Shown: piece after piece, positions 16,598 through 25,900 of the stretch
How the letters are laid out: every line of letters begins with the position of its first letter
How positions within the stretch are numbered: the stretch's first letter is position 1
Assembly (NCBI RefSeq): GCF_022802975.1
Contig: NZ_JAFEVZ010000004.1
Span: 248,001-312,000, forward strand
Direction of reading: 5' to 3'
DNA length: 64,000 nt
Origin: Flavobacterium pectinovorum
GTDB taxonomy: Bacteria > Bacteroidota > Bacteroidia > Flavobacteriales > Flavobacteriaceae
Notes under the pieces: model-generated
Database searches by the model: none
Told to the model about the DNA's origin: nothing
Seen by the model: only the letters and a program-made list of their open reading frames with translations
Position numbers and translations under genes: made by a program

Positions 16598-18856
16598 TTA
16601 GAATCTGAAATTAAGAGAAGCTTCCAAAGTAAAAGGTCTGATGTAAGATCCAACCAAAAGCTGATCGTAATAACCCGAAGCATCTGTAATTAATTCAGCT
16701 CCGTTGATCGTTCCTTTAGCTCCTGTCTGATTTAAGAAGTTTACTGCTGTCAAACCAATATCAAAATGTTTGTTGATTTTGTAGTTTACACCTCCAAAAG
16801 TTTCCCATCTGGGAGCAAAATATAACGCATTAGTCTGATTTGCATATTGCTTACTAAAATATCTGAAACTTGCCCAGAATTTGAAATCTTTGTAAGTATA
16901 ACTTGGGTCAATTTCCATCAAAACTTTAGAAATTTCCAATACGTTTTTGTCGTTGTAAGAATAGTTATTTCCAAAAGCAGAGAAATCATAATTTTTATAA
17001 ACCGGATCCTGAAAGGTAATTAAATAGTGAAGACTGAATCCTTTAAATGGAGATGCTACAATATCTGTTGTCCAGCCCAAAGTCTGAATATCATAGAAAA
17101 CCGTCGCTACTTCTGACTGACTTGCATCAGCAGGATTTACTAAGTTTAACCTTGCCTGATAATTATTCCTTGTTAAGTAAGTTGCCTGAGACACAAGGCT
17201 GAATTTTTCATGATTGAAATACAATCCAAAAGCTCCTAACGGACTTTTAGTTTTTGCCATATTAGGTTCTGCAGCTCCTGAATAACTTTCTAACTGTCCA
17301 TTTTTTTCTGTGTAAGTAAAATCGGCAAGAATCCCAGCTTTCTTGGTTACTTTATAAACCGCATTGATAGATCCCCCTAAATGAAACCAATTGTTATCAA
17401 AATAAGTTTTCTGACTTGGATCAAATACTAAATCTCTTGTTCTTGGTGTAAGGTAATAATCACCTTTTAGTTTGTGGTATCTTAAATTAACCCCATAAGT
17501 CAAACTCAAACGATCGTTAACCGTCCAGTTGTCTGAGAAGTAACCGGATAACTTATTCTCAAAACCATTGTGATATTCGCCTCCAACATTGTAATTGTAA
17601 AATCCGTCAGCGTCTGTATTTGAAGTTCCGCCCGGAGTATTACGAACTAATTTATCAGGATTTGCACTTACTGTCTGATTAAAGAAAGATCTGCTTGAAG
17701 TAAAGTCGTCAACCTGATAATAGTATTCTGTTACACCAAATCTCCATTTGTGCTTTTCTACATTTTTAGTGATTTCAAATCGAGATAAAGCTGTTTTTGT
17801 AGGCACTCCGTCTGTGTATAATCCTAACATCGAATTTACATTTCCTACGTAGGCATTACCGTTTGATTTGTATGTAAAATTATCTGTTGCACCGGCTTGA
17901 AAAATTCCAAGTGGAATCGCAATTAGCTGAGAAGCTTCAGCATAACGAAAACGAGTAGAGAAATTAAATTTCCAGTTGTTTGCCAAATCATAATTTCCCA
18001 GAAGATCAAAAGTATGTGAAGTGGTAGCGGCATCGCTTCCGCCCATATCGGCAAATTTGGTTTCGCCAGTCAGAATATCTTTGAATTTCATAGTTCCATC
18101 ATTTACAATGTAGGAATCACGGCCAATTTTAAAATCATTATATTCTTCGACTTTTCCGCCTTCTTTATATCTAAAAACGGCATAATTACTTAAAGAAGCT
18201 GAGTTGGCATATTTATACAAAAAGCTAATTTGTCCTTTACCATTATTAAATTTCTTAGTCAATCCGGCTCTGTAAATTTGTGTTCTGTCAGAATATTTGG
18301 CAAATTTTAAATCGAAAGAGTTAGGATCAAAATTCGCATAAGCTCCCATAGTATAAGACCAGCCTTTAGACAATGGCCCAGAAACATTTAAATCTCCTTT
18401 CATCCATCCGAAACTTGAACCTGAAAAATTTCCGTTTATTTCTAATTTATCAGATCCTAATCTTGTGTATGAATTAACCGCAAAACCTAAATCTCCTGTT
18501 GTGATAGCAGCCTCGCCAATCTTTAATAAACCCGTTTTTTCTAAACTTTTACTTTGTCTCCAGGTTCTGTTTGGCAATTCTGGCCAGAAGTAATATACTA
18601 CAGGCAAATCATTTTCTTGTATTGTTATACCACCAACAGTTGATGGCAAACCAATATTCACATCACGCGGTCCGGTATTGTTGGCCGCATTAAGCATTAC
18701 ATTTCTATTTTTTTCTTCTTTGGTATCGGTCTCAACGATTTTTGCGGGATTTTTTAGTGAATCCAAAGGCTTTTGTTGCTGTTTCTCTTCTTGAGAATAC
18801 GCTTCATAAGCAGGAAAAAATGCCATGCAAATTACTGAAAGAATCATCTTTTTCAT
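16598..18856 (-). CDS. TonB-dependent outer-membrane receptor
   Basis: The 752-residue protein has a signal peptide ending EAYSQ, a short acidic/Lys linker, a plug-like region (NVMLNAANNTGPRDVNIGLP, then GGITIQENDLPVVYYFWPEL) and a long beta-barrel with alternating aromatic strands ending in LEASLNFRF; the terminal Phe is typical of outer-membrane barrels. No CarboxypepD-like N-terminal domain and no SusD partner gene follow. It probably imports an oligosaccharide that the GH3 enzymes then cleave. It is the first gene of the operon, divergent from the Nudix-type regulator at 19247, with a perfect palindrome at 18892-18912 in its leader. Confidence 0.85.
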   Translation of the reverse strand: MKKMILSVICMAFFPAYEAYSQEEKQQQKPLDSLKNPAKIVETDTKEEKNRNVMLNAANNTGPRDVNIGLPSTVGGITIQENDLPVVYYFWPELPNRTWRQSKSLEKTGLLKIGEAAITTGDLGFAVNSYTRLGSDKLEINGNFSGSSFGWMKGDLNVSGPLSKGWSYTMGAYANFDPNSFDLKFAKYSDRTQIYRAGLTKKFNNGKGQISFLYKYANSASLSNYAVFRYKEGGKVEEYNDFKIGRDSYIVNDGTMKFKDILTGETKFADMGGSDAATTSHTFDLLGNYDLANNWKFNFSTRFRYAEASQLIAIPLGIFQAGATDNFTYKSNGNAYVGNVNSMLGLYTDGVPTKTALSRFEITKNVEKHKWRFGVTEYYYQVDDFTSSRSFFNQTVSANPDKLVRNTPGGTSNTDADGFYNYNVGGEYHNGFENKLSGYFSDNWTVNDRLSLTYGVNLRYHKLKGDYYLTPRTRDLVFDPSQKTYFDNNWFHLGGSINAVYKVTKKAGILADFTYTEKNGQLESYSGAAEPNMAKTKSPLGAFGLYFNHEKFSLVSQATYLTRNNYQARLNLVNPADASQSEVATVFYDIQTLGWTTDIVASPFKGFSLHYLITFQDPVYKNYDFSAFGNNYSYNDKNVLEISKVLMEIDPSYTYKDFKFWASFRYFSKQYANQTNALYFAPRWETFGGVNYKINKHFDIGLTAVNFLNQTGAKGTINGAELITDASGYYDQLLVGSYIRPFTLEASLNFRF

Positions 18857-18891
18857 AAGTGGTAAGTTAGTTTAGTTGATTGTAAAATTTC

Positions 18892-18912
18892 ATTGCTTCA
18901 TTATGAAGCAAT
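18892..18912. promoter_or_regulatory. perfect 10-bp palindrome upstream of TonB receptor gene
   Basis: ATTGCTTCAT (18892-18901) and ATGAAGCAAT (18903-18912) are perfect arms around one base. It lies 36 bases before the receptor start codon in the region shared with the divergent regulator. It could be the regulator's operator or a leader hairpin. The rest of the 390-base gap is AT-rich without other clear signals apart from the regulator promoter. Confidence 0.45.
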
Positions 18913-19199
18913 ATTAATTACATTTTTTCATATCAGCAAATAAATCCCTTAAAAATTTTCATAATCATATAATTTACAAGCATAAAAAATCATAAAAACA
19001 ATAAAGAAGAAATATTATTAAGGAGTTAGGAAAGAGAAAAAACAATGCTACCTCGTTTGCGTAAAGTATTGCAATCATTGATAAAATGAATTGTATCAAA
19101 ATCGCACGTTTAGCAAAATCAAAAAACTTCACTGCAAAAAAAAGTTTAACAAATATTTTTTTTATTTGAAAGAAAAAAGTCAGAAAAAATTTTAATTAT

Positions 19200-19230
19200 T
19201 TGAATTATAACACTCAAAAGAGTAAATTTG
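19200..19230 (+). promoter_or_regulatory. promoter of Nudix-type regulator
   Basis: TTG at 19200-19202 and a perfect -7 box TAAATTTG at 19223-19230 are 20 bases apart. The start codon follows 16 bases after the box. Confidence 0.65.
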
Positions 19231-19246
19231 AAGCTAATTATACTCC

Positions 19247-19993
19247 ATGGAATTAAAGAAAATACTAGAGCAAAAATCAGAAGAGAACTGGAAACAATAT
19301 ATTCCGACACTTTCTATTGACTGTGCTATTTTTAGTTTTTATGAAAATTCTCTTCACGTTTTAACTGTAAAAATGAAGGATTTGGATTCTTGGGGACTTC
19401 CGGGTGGTTATGTAAAAAAAACAGAAAATGTTGATGATGCAGCTGTTCGTATTCTAAAAGACAGAACCGGAACAGAAAATATTTACCTACAGCAATTTTA
19501 CACTTTTGGTAACCTAAATCGTTCCGAAAGCGCTTTTGAAGCACACGATGATAGTATATGGAACAAACAGCGTTTTGTTTCTATTGGATATTATGCACTG
19601 GCAGAACATTCACACGTAAAACTGGTAATTGATCAATATTCAACAGCTGTTGAATGGCAATCTATAGAAAATCTGCCGGCTTTTATGATGGACCACAGAA
19701 CCATCTTTGACAAAGCACTACTTACGCTTCGTGAACAACTAAACAATCATCCTATAGGTTACAACCTCCTTCCGGAGAAATTTACAATGCCTGAACTTCA
19801 AAAATTATACGAAGCAATTTTAGGAAAAAAACTAAACCGAGGTAATTTCTATCGAAAAATATTGCGTTATGACATCTTAATAAAATTAGATGAATCACGT
19901 AAAGGAGGTGCTCATAAAGCTCCCGATTTATACAGTTTTGATTTAGAAAAATACAACAATGCTTTAAAAGAAGGTTTAAAAGGAAGCTGGTAA
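19247..19993 (+). CDS. Nudix-domain transcriptional regulator (NrtR/AraR-like)
   Basis: The 248-residue protein has an N-terminal Nudix fold (about residues 20-150) and a C-terminal winged helix (about 165-245, FTMPELQKLYEAILGKKLNR, then NFYRKIL). The Nudix box starts normally (LPGGYVKKTE) but continues AAVRILKDRTG, so the catalytic glutamates of the REUxEE core are lost. This is what is known of the NrtR-like family, where the domain senses a nucleotide sugar or phosphorylated sugar; members of this group in Bacteroides regulate pentose use. It is divergent from the TonB receptor-GH3 operon, its most likely target. The ligand is an inference. Confidence 0.85.
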   Translation: MELKKILEQKSEENWKQYIPTLSIDCAIFSFYENSLHVLTVKMKDLDSWGLPGGYVKKTENVDDAAVRILKDRTGTENIYLQQFYTFGNLNRSESAFEAHDDSIWNKQRFVSIGYYALAEHSHVKLVIDQYSTAVEWQSIENLPAFMMDHRTIFDKALLTLREQLNNHPIGYNLLPEKFTMPELQKLYEAILGKKLNRGNFYRKILRYDILIKLDESRKGGAHKAPDLYSFDLEKYNNALKEGLKGSW

Positions 19994-19998
19994 TTCTT

Positions 19999-20031
19999 TT
20001 GAAAACGACTAAGATTATTTTTGTAATTTTG
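19999..20031 (+). promoter_or_regulatory. promoter of EamA transporter gene
   Basis: TTG at 19999-20001 and a perfect -7 box TAATTTTG at 20024-20031 are 22 bases apart. This puts the transcription start near 20037 and makes the ATG at 20053 the start codon, not an in-frame TTG at 19999. Confidence 0.6.
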
Positions 20032-20052
20032 TCGCCCTTTCTTAAAATTTCC

Positions 20053-20898
20053 ATGAAAAACAAACAAATCAACCTCTCGCCTATACCTGCTGTATTATTA
20101 GCTATCATAAGTGTACAGTGCGGTGCGGCAATTGCTAAAACCCTTTTCCCCGCAATTGGAGCTGCAGGAACTGCAACCCTTAGAATTGGTATATCTGCTT
20201 TAATTTTATTTGTCGTTTACAGGACAAATTTGAAAAAAATTACTGCAAAACAATGGAAAATAGTGATTCCGTATGGTTTTTCGCTGGGTGCCATGAATTT
20301 AGTTTTTTACATGGCTATTGAAAGAATTCCGATTGGATTAGCAGTAACATTAGAATTCATTGGTCCTTTATTGGTCGCCATCTGGGGATCAAAACGATTA
20401 ATTGATTATTGTTGGATTTTACTGGCCGGAGCCGGAATTGTTTTAATTGCTCCCTGGTCCAATGACCGGATAGATTCTTTAGGAGTTGTTTTTGCACTTA
20501 TCGCCGGAGGTTTTTGGGGAGCCTACATTATTTTAGGCGGAAAAATTTCTAAAATAATGAATGACGGAGATGCAGTAACTACCGGAATGCTCTTTGCCGC
20601 TTTGCTAATTCTCCCTTTTGGATTTTTCGGAAATGGTTTAAATAATCTTACACCTGAACTTTTAGGTTTAGGAACAGCACTTGCGCTTTTGTCAAGTGCT
20701 ATTCCATTTAGTTTAGAAATGAAAGCCCTTGGACAGCTTCCTCCCAGAACTTTTAGTATTTTGATGAGTCTGGAGCCTGCCGCAGCTTCTCTTTGCGCTT
20801 TTATTTTTTTGCAGGAACATTTAAGTTTTTATGAAATTTTAGCGGTAGCATTTGTTATAATAGCCTCTGTAGGCTCTACATTAACTGCTAAAAAATAA
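20053..20898 (+). CDS. EamA/DMT-family transporter (RhtA-like)
   Basis: The 281-residue protein has ten hydrophobic segments in two EamA repeats, beginning KNKQINLSPIPAVLLAIISV. It carries FYMAIERIPIGLAVTLEFIGPL in the first repeat (in parts FYMAIERIPIG and LAVTLEFIGPL) and LMSLEPAAASLCAFIFLQE in the second. These resemble RhtA, the threonine/homoserine exporter, more than YdcZ or SugE proteins. It would export amino acids or related metabolites across the inner membrane. The start at 20053 is chosen because a promoter box lies at 20024-20031. It follows the Nudix regulator but has its own promoter. Confidence 0.85.
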   Translation: MKNKQINLSPIPAVLLAIISVQCGAAIAKTLFPAIGAAGTATLRIGISALILFVVYRTNLKKITAKQWKIVIPYGFSLGAMNLVFYMAIERIPIGLAVTLEFIGPLLVAIWGSKRLIDYCWILLAGAGIVLIAPWSNDRIDSLGVVFALIAGGFWGAYIILGGKISKIMNDGDAVTTGMLFAALLILPFGFFGNGLNNLTPELLGLGTALALLSSAIPFSLEMKALGQLPPRTFSILMSLEPAAASLCAFIFLQEHLSFYEILAVAFVIIASVGSTLTAKK

Positions 20899-21088
20899 AC
20901 CACTATGAACTGAATTTGGTTTAGCAAACTGAAGTCTGCAAAGTTGAAACTTTTTATTTTAACCGCAAATTGCACAAATTTTCACGAATTAATTTGCGTC
21001 AATTTGTAGTTAAAAAACTTTTTTATAAGCTGAAAGCAAAATGTATTAAAGTGCATAGTTTTAAACTATTTTAAAAACCAATAAAATA

Positions 21089-23347
21089 TTAAACAGCAAT
21101 TGGTGCTGCCAGACAGCTTTCAGGAATACCAAAAGCATTTACCAAAGAAACGGCATCGGGTCTGACGTCCCAGCAAAGCTGATTGACTATTTTACGAATT
21201 GCTTTGGTTTTTACAGCTTCCATGTATCCGTCCTCCAAATACCAGGCTTTATTTTTTTCTATTTGTGAAAGCGCATACAACTGATTCAATTTCAATAAAA
21301 CTTCTTTTATTTTTGAATCTTCTGTTTTCTCAATTGCAATTTGAAACTGCTCTAAAATTACACGTTCTAAATAAGCCATGGCAACCTCAATCATTTGGTG
21401 CTGCACCACATTAAAAGCATCATAAGCTTCTAAGCCACTGTCAACCAATTTTTTTATACGTTTAGCAGCAGATGCCAAAATTGTTCTTTCACGGTGTTGA
21501 AAAGCCTGCAAATGAAACTGATAATCCAGTAAATGATCATCATCTGTTCTTCGGGTTACTATTGGATTTTTTTCGGCGAAAGCCACTTTAGCATTTTCAT
21601 ATACGTAATTGATAATTCCCAGAGAGCCCATCTCCCCAAATGATTTTCTGAATTCAGACAAACGATTTTTTGCTACCAATTGCATCAAAACAGTGTTATC
21701 TCCTTCAAAAGTGGTATAAATCTCCGTATCATTTTTTAAAGCATCAATTCGGTTTTCAGACAAATATCCTTTTCCGCCACAGGCCTCACGGCATTCCTGC
21801 AAAATATCCCTGGTACTCCAGGTCGAGTAGGATTTCATTCCGGCAGCCAAAGCCTCAATATCCTGCATTTCAGATTCGGTTCTGTTTAAAAAACGGTTCG
21901 TCAAATATTGCAGACCAAAATGCACCGCATACGTTTTGGCTAACGGAATAAGCAATCTGCGCTGATGCATTCTGTAATTTAAAATTGGTACCTCAGAACC
22001 TCCTTCGGGGCCAAATTGTCTTCGCTGGTCGCTGTATCTAATGGCAATTGTAAGTCCTGATTTTGCCGCTGCCAATGCTGATCGGGGAATTCCGATTCGA
22101 CCTCCTACCAAAGTACCCAGCATGGTAAAAAAACGTCTGTTATCACTCGGAATTGGGCTTTCGAACTCGCCTTTGTCATTCACAGAAGCAAAACGATCGA
22201 GCATATTTTCTTTTGGAATTATCAGGTTATCAAAACTTATAGTTCCGTTATCAACACCATTCAGTCCCATTTTATGTCCGCAATCGCCAATAGTAACACC
22301 TTTTAACGTATTCCCTTTTGTATCACGCAACGGAACTACAAAAGCGTTTACGCCGTAATCGTGACCGTCGATAATCAGTTTAGCAAAAACAGTTGCCATT
22401 TGCCCGTGGACGGCTGCGTTTCCAATATACTCTTTTTGTGCTTTTTCGTGCGGTGTGTGAATGGTAAAAGTGGAATCGGCATGATTATACGTTGCTGTAG
22501 TTTCCAGTCCTTTTACGTTGGAGCCATGATGTGTTTCGGTCATTGCAAAACAGCCCGGCAGTTTTAATTCACCAATATCTTTAAGGTATTTTGCATAATG
22601 TTTTTCGGTTCCCAATGACTGAACGCTCATTCCCCAAAGTCCAAATTGTACCCCAAATTTTATTACCAGACTCAAATCGTGATAACTCAGCGTTTCCATA
22701 ATAGCAAAGTAATCGGCTATGTTTTCGCCTCCGCCGTATTGTTTCGGATACGCCATGTTTCCGAGGTTTTCATCGGCTAAAATCTTGCACCAGTCATATA
22801 CTTTTTGCCGATAAACATTTATATCTGTTGAAGTTTCATAAGCGAATTCAGGTCTCGAAATAACCGATTTTACTTTTTTGATAATAGCAGCCTGTCCTCC
22901 ATCAAGAATTTCAGTTAATTTCAAAATATCAAAATTATCGGTAGTTTTAGTTGTAGCGGTAAGGAAATCACCTTTGGTTTTGAAATTCTGAATTAATTCT
23001 TCTCCCAAAACTCCCAGATCATTTTCAAGTTTTGTAAAATCGGATTCCAATGACGAAATATCCAGGTTTTTATCTGAAAGTGCTGTGGCGATATCAAAAA
23101 TCGATTTTATAGACGAAGTATCCTTAATGCTTCTCTCAATATCCAATTTCCATTGAGTGAGTTCATTTCGCGAAGGCGGGTTAGAAATATCTACTTTAGA
23201 AAGGAGGTATTGCTGTTCTTCCGAAGAAAGCAGCGTTAGAGAAGTAATAAATTCACGCAGGGTTGTAAACTCTTTTTGGGTTAAAAGATCATCGGACCAA
23301 ACAAGATATAAAAGTGGTATAAAAGCTTTAATTTTTGAATTCTCCAT
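21089..23347 (-). CDS. acyl-CoA dehydrogenase/oxidase family protein
   Basis: The 752-residue protein is about 350 residues longer than standard acyl-CoA dehydrogenases and resembles acyl-CoA oxidases. It has an N-terminal helical extension (1-130). The core carries CFAMTETHHGSNVKGLETTA (FAD and substrate loop), GGRIGIPRSALAAAKSG, RYSDQRRQFGPEGG and the C-terminal ACGGKGYLSENRIDALKND followed by TFEGDNTVLMQL, where the Glu is the usual catalytic base. A further helical domain follows (560-752). It would oxidise acyl-CoA in beta-oxidation in the cytoplasm. Whether oxygen or an electron-transfer flavoprotein is the acceptor cannot be told. It appears to be monocistronic. Confidence 0.88.
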   Translation of the reverse strand: MENSKIKAFIPLLYLVWSDDLLTQKEFTTLREFITSLTLLSSEEQQYLLSKVDISNPPSRNELTQWKLDIERSIKDTSSIKSIFDIATALSDKNLDISSLESDFTKLENDLGVLGEELIQNFKTKGDFLTATTKTTDNFDILKLTEILDGGQAAIIKKVKSVISRPEFAYETSTDINVYRQKVYDWCKILADENLGNMAYPKQYGGGENIADYFAIMETLSYHDLSLVIKFGVQFGLWGMSVQSLGTEKHYAKYLKDIGELKLPGCFAMTETHHGSNVKGLETTATYNHADSTFTIHTPHEKAQKEYIGNAAVHGQMATVFAKLIIDGHDYGVNAFVVPLRDTKGNTLKGVTIGDCGHKMGLNGVDNGTISFDNLIIPKENMLDRFASVNDKGEFESPIPSDNRRFFTMLGTLVGGRIGIPRSALAAAKSGLTIAIRYSDQRRQFGPEGGSEVPILNYRMHQRRLLIPLAKTYAVHFGLQYLTNRFLNRTESEMQDIEALAAGMKSYSTWSTRDILQECREACGGKGYLSENRIDALKNDTEIYTTFEGDNTVLMQLVAKNRLSEFRKSFGEMGSLGIINYVYENAKVAFAEKNPIVTRRTDDDHLLDYQFHLQAFQHRERTILASAAKRIKKLVDSGLEAYDAFNVVQHQMIEVAMAYLERVILEQFQIAIEKTEDSKIKEVLLKLNQLYALSQIEKNKAWYLEDGYMEAVKTKAIRKIVNQLCWDVRPDAVSLVNAFGIPESCLAAPIAV

Positions 23348-23447
23348 AGGAAACTAAATTATTAATTTGTCTGTGGTTAAATTAACATATTTAATTGACC
23401 TGTTCTAAAATTTGCATCCAATTAAGATTTTTTTCACACTTTAAAAA

Positions 23448-23852
23448 TCACATACAAATCTCCATTATTGTAAATTCCTGACCTGCCTTACTAAAAATTT
23501 GAAAAGTATCCTTCATTCCCAGCTTTTCATAAAAAGATTTTTTATTGGTTCTTGCATTACACCAGATTCTTCTTAATTCTTTTTTTCTGGCCAATTCAAA
23601 AATATAATTCAGCAATTCAGAAGCTATTCCACGACCTTGATATTCGGGTAAAACAGCAAGTTTTCTAAACTGCATTTCATTATCTGAAATAAAACAGGAT
23701 ACAATTGAAACCAATTTTTCATCTATAAAAACACCAAAATGTAAGCCTGAATTATCTTCTTCTAACTGAACAAATTCAAAAGGCTGATCCGGCCACATGA
23801 CTTCGTGCCTGACTTGCCAGGTTTCTGATGTTTTAACTTGTTTGATAATCAT
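23448..23852 (-). CDS. GNAT-family N-acetyltransferase
   Basis: From the ATG at 23852 the protein has 134 residues (IIKQVKTSETWQVRHEVMWP at the start). An ATG 13 codons upstream would add a hydrophilic-hydrophobic stretch not usual for the family. The acetyl-CoA site is the A-motif LAVLPEYQGRGIASELL, preceded by EMQFRK and followed by CNARTNKKSFYEKLGM, which is motif B. The acceptor is unknown. It lies between the acyl-CoA dehydrogenase and a glycosyltransferase, on the same strand as both, but no functional link is evident. Confidence 0.85.
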   Translation of the reverse strand: MIIKQVKTSETWQVRHEVMWPDQPFEFVQLEEDNSGLHFGVFIDEKLVSIVSCFISDNEMQFRKLAVLPEYQGRGIASELLNYIFELARKKELRRIWCNARTNKKSFYEKLGMKDTFQIFSKAGQEFTIMEICM

Positions 23853-23929
23853 TTTAAGAAATAAAAAACCGTCTGAATCAATAGGAAACAAACGGCTCTA
23901 ATTTACTTTATTTTTACCTAATATTTAGC

Positions 23930-25381
23930 TTAAGATAAACCTCTGGTCAGCCAGCCTCTTTTATTTGCTGTAACCAATGCGTATGGAGCAATCCAGAATA
24001 GTGTAAAAGTGTAAAAAATACTATATGAATACGCCCAAAAAGCTTCTGATAAACTATATCTTTTTGCGTAGAACAAAACCGGGAAACTCGATACAATCAA
24101 TATACCTAAAAATGTTGAACTTAAAAACAGTAACGGATGAGTGGCTATAAGGAAAAACATAAAAAGTAAAAATGGAATCGTAAGCAGGATTCTAAGCGAT
24201 TGATTCATAAACAAAAGTCTGGCGCCAAACTTAGATTCATTTCTAAAATCCTTGAAAACATATTGCGCCATCATGATATTCTCACGCACATTGCTCCTTC
24301 CCCACCTGATAAACATTTTGTACAAACCCGTGTATTGTTCAGGAACACTTGTTAATACAACTGCATTTTTTTGAAACAAAACGCGAAATCCCTGTTTTAA
24401 TATCATATTGGTCATCGCTCGGTCTTCGCCAATATCAGACGGTTCACCCATAAAAGTCTGGTTGATCCATTCGTCAAGACATCCAAAAACAGCAGTTTTT
24501 CTATACGCTGCCGCTGCTCCTGGTGTGCAAAGAACAGAACCTAACATACTTTCTGCCGAGCGCACGAATTCAAAACTCATTACAAAACTCACATTCAGCA
24601 TTTTTGGCAGTATCGCTTTTTTATTGTTCAAAACATGAACGTTTCCTGCTACTGCACCACATTTTTCATCAAGAACAAATGGTGTAACTAAATTTCGTAA
24701 AGTATCTTTTTTTACAATTGAATCACTGTCAACCGTTACAAAAATTTCTCCTGTACCAAGTTCAAATCCACGATACAGAGCATGACGTTTTCCTTTGTTT
24801 TCCGGCTGTTGAAAAATCGTAAGACGATCGCCCAGTTTTATTTTCGCCTGCTGCATCCAATACCAAGTATCATCCTTGCTTCCGTCATCAATAGCCAGTA
24901 ATTGCATTTTTTGTTCAGGAAAATCACTTTCTGCAAGACTCAATAAGGTATCCCAAACCAGTTTTCCTTCATTATAAGCAGGAACAATTACGGTACAGGC
25001 TGGCAATAAATCGTCTGTAACAGATTCCATTGGTTTGTAGCGAAAATACAGGTAAACATTATATAAAAAAACACCGGTTTGAAAGAAAAACAATAAAATC
25101 GTCAAAATCAGAAATGGGTAACCCCATGAAGAATTGATTCTCTCAATATGAAACTGATCGAAGTCAGACTGAAATTCATATACAAAAAAGGCTCCTGTCA
25201 GCATTAACATAAAACTCATTATTATAACAGTAATACCTAATAAACTTGAGGTTTTTTCGTTTTTGTTTTTTGATTTATTCTGAAAATTAAAAATCGAACT
25301 TTTTACGGTAAGTTCATTGTTATGGGCTTCACTAAGTGTTGAGGCGTAAAATTGTTCTGAAGTAATGGTCTCGCTTTTCAT
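23930..25381 (-). CDS. membrane glycosyltransferase family 2 (hyaluronan/chitin-synthase-like)
   Basis: The 483-residue protein has two N-terminal membrane segments (50-75 and 92-112). The GT2 domain begins ACTVIVPAYNEGKLVWDTLL and includes LAIDDGSKDDTW, TVDSDSIVKKDTL (the DxD metal site) and the GEDRAMTNMIL acceptor region, then QKNAVVLTSVPEQYTGLYKMFIRWGRSNVREN (in parts QKNAVVLTSVPEQYTG and LYKMFIRWGRSNVREN), where RWGRS corresponds to the Q/RxxRW motif. Three or four C-terminal membrane segments follow. It is a processive-type synthase that would make and perhaps extrude a beta-linked polysaccharide. The product is unknown. No other exopolysaccharide genes are adjacent. Confidence 0.88.
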   Translation of the reverse strand: MKSETITSEQFYASTLSEAHNNELTVKSSIFNFQNKSKNKNEKTSSLLGITVIIMSFMLMLTGAFFVYEFQSDFDQFHIERINSSWGYPFLILTILLFFFQTGVFLYNVYLYFRYKPMESVTDDLLPACTVIVPAYNEGKLVWDTLLSLAESDFPEQKMQLLAIDDGSKDDTWYWMQQAKIKLGDRLTIFQQPENKGKRHALYRGFELGTGEIFVTVDSDSIVKKDTLRNLVTPFVLDEKCGAVAGNVHVLNNKKAILPKMLNVSFVMSFEFVRSAESMLGSVLCTPGAAAAYRKTAVFGCLDEWINQTFMGEPSDIGEDRAMTNMILKQGFRVLFQKNAVVLTSVPEQYTGLYKMFIRWGRSNVRENIMMAQYVFKDFRNESKFGARLLFMNQSLRILLTIPFLLFMFFLIATHPLLFLSSTFLGILIVSSFPVLFYAKRYSLSEAFWAYSYSIFYTFTLFWIAPYALVTANKRGWLTRGLS

Positions 25382-25607
25382 TATAGGTCGTATTATCTAT
25401 TTTCTAACTAAATGGCTTTTATTTATAATTTCCTCCGTTTGTATATTCTATTTGAGAAAATCATTATAATCCTGATTTAGCAAGGCTTGTGCCATTAGTT
25501 TTTAAAACTGATTCTTAAGGCATTAGAACATTTACCTAAATTCAAGGTGTATATTTATTACACACTTTACGGAACACTACACACTTTTTTTGAGTTTTTA
25601 TAGTATT

Positions 25608-25805
25608 GTCAATTCGAGGTTTAATTTTTTTAGAAAAAAAATCAATATAAGATGACATTGCAACCTCTCGTCAGTTCGAGTGAATTTTCTGAAAATGCAA
25701 TAGCTTTTTCAGAAAATTTGTATCGAGAACTATTTTTTAATAAAAACGTCATAGATAGCAGAGTCGAGAGCCATCTGTGCATTTCGACTCCGCTCAATGT
25801 GACAA
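25608..25805. repeat. composite intergenic repeat
   Basis: The segment 25608-25656 (GTCAATTCGAGGTTTAATTT ... ATAAGATGAC) repeats 10074-10120. It is followed by CGTCAGTTCGAGTG, an inner palindrome TTTTCTGAAAATGC / GCTTTTTCAGAAAA and TATCGAGAAC, then by CATTTCGACTCCGCTCA (25777-25805). It lies between the GT2 and gapN genes. The rest of the gap to 25840 shows nothing coding. Confidence 0.6.
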
Positions 25806-25840
25806 AAAACAGACTATTATTTAAATACCTGCAAAATAAA

Positions 25841-25875
25841 AAAACCGTCTGATTCTAAAAGAAAAAGACGGTTTT
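25841..25875 (-). terminator. intrinsic terminator of gapN
   Basis: AAAACCGTC (25841-25849) pairs with GACGGTTTT (25867-25875). On the minus strand the stem is followed by a T run, 26 bases after the gapN stop. Confidence 0.75.
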
Positions 25876-25900
25876 GAAAATTAATATATAACCTTAAAAA

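Noticed and set aside
19999..20052. Upstream in-frame extension of the EamA transporter.
   Set aside because: The extension contains the predicted promoter boxes (TTG at 19999, TAATTTTG at 20024), so it is not translated.
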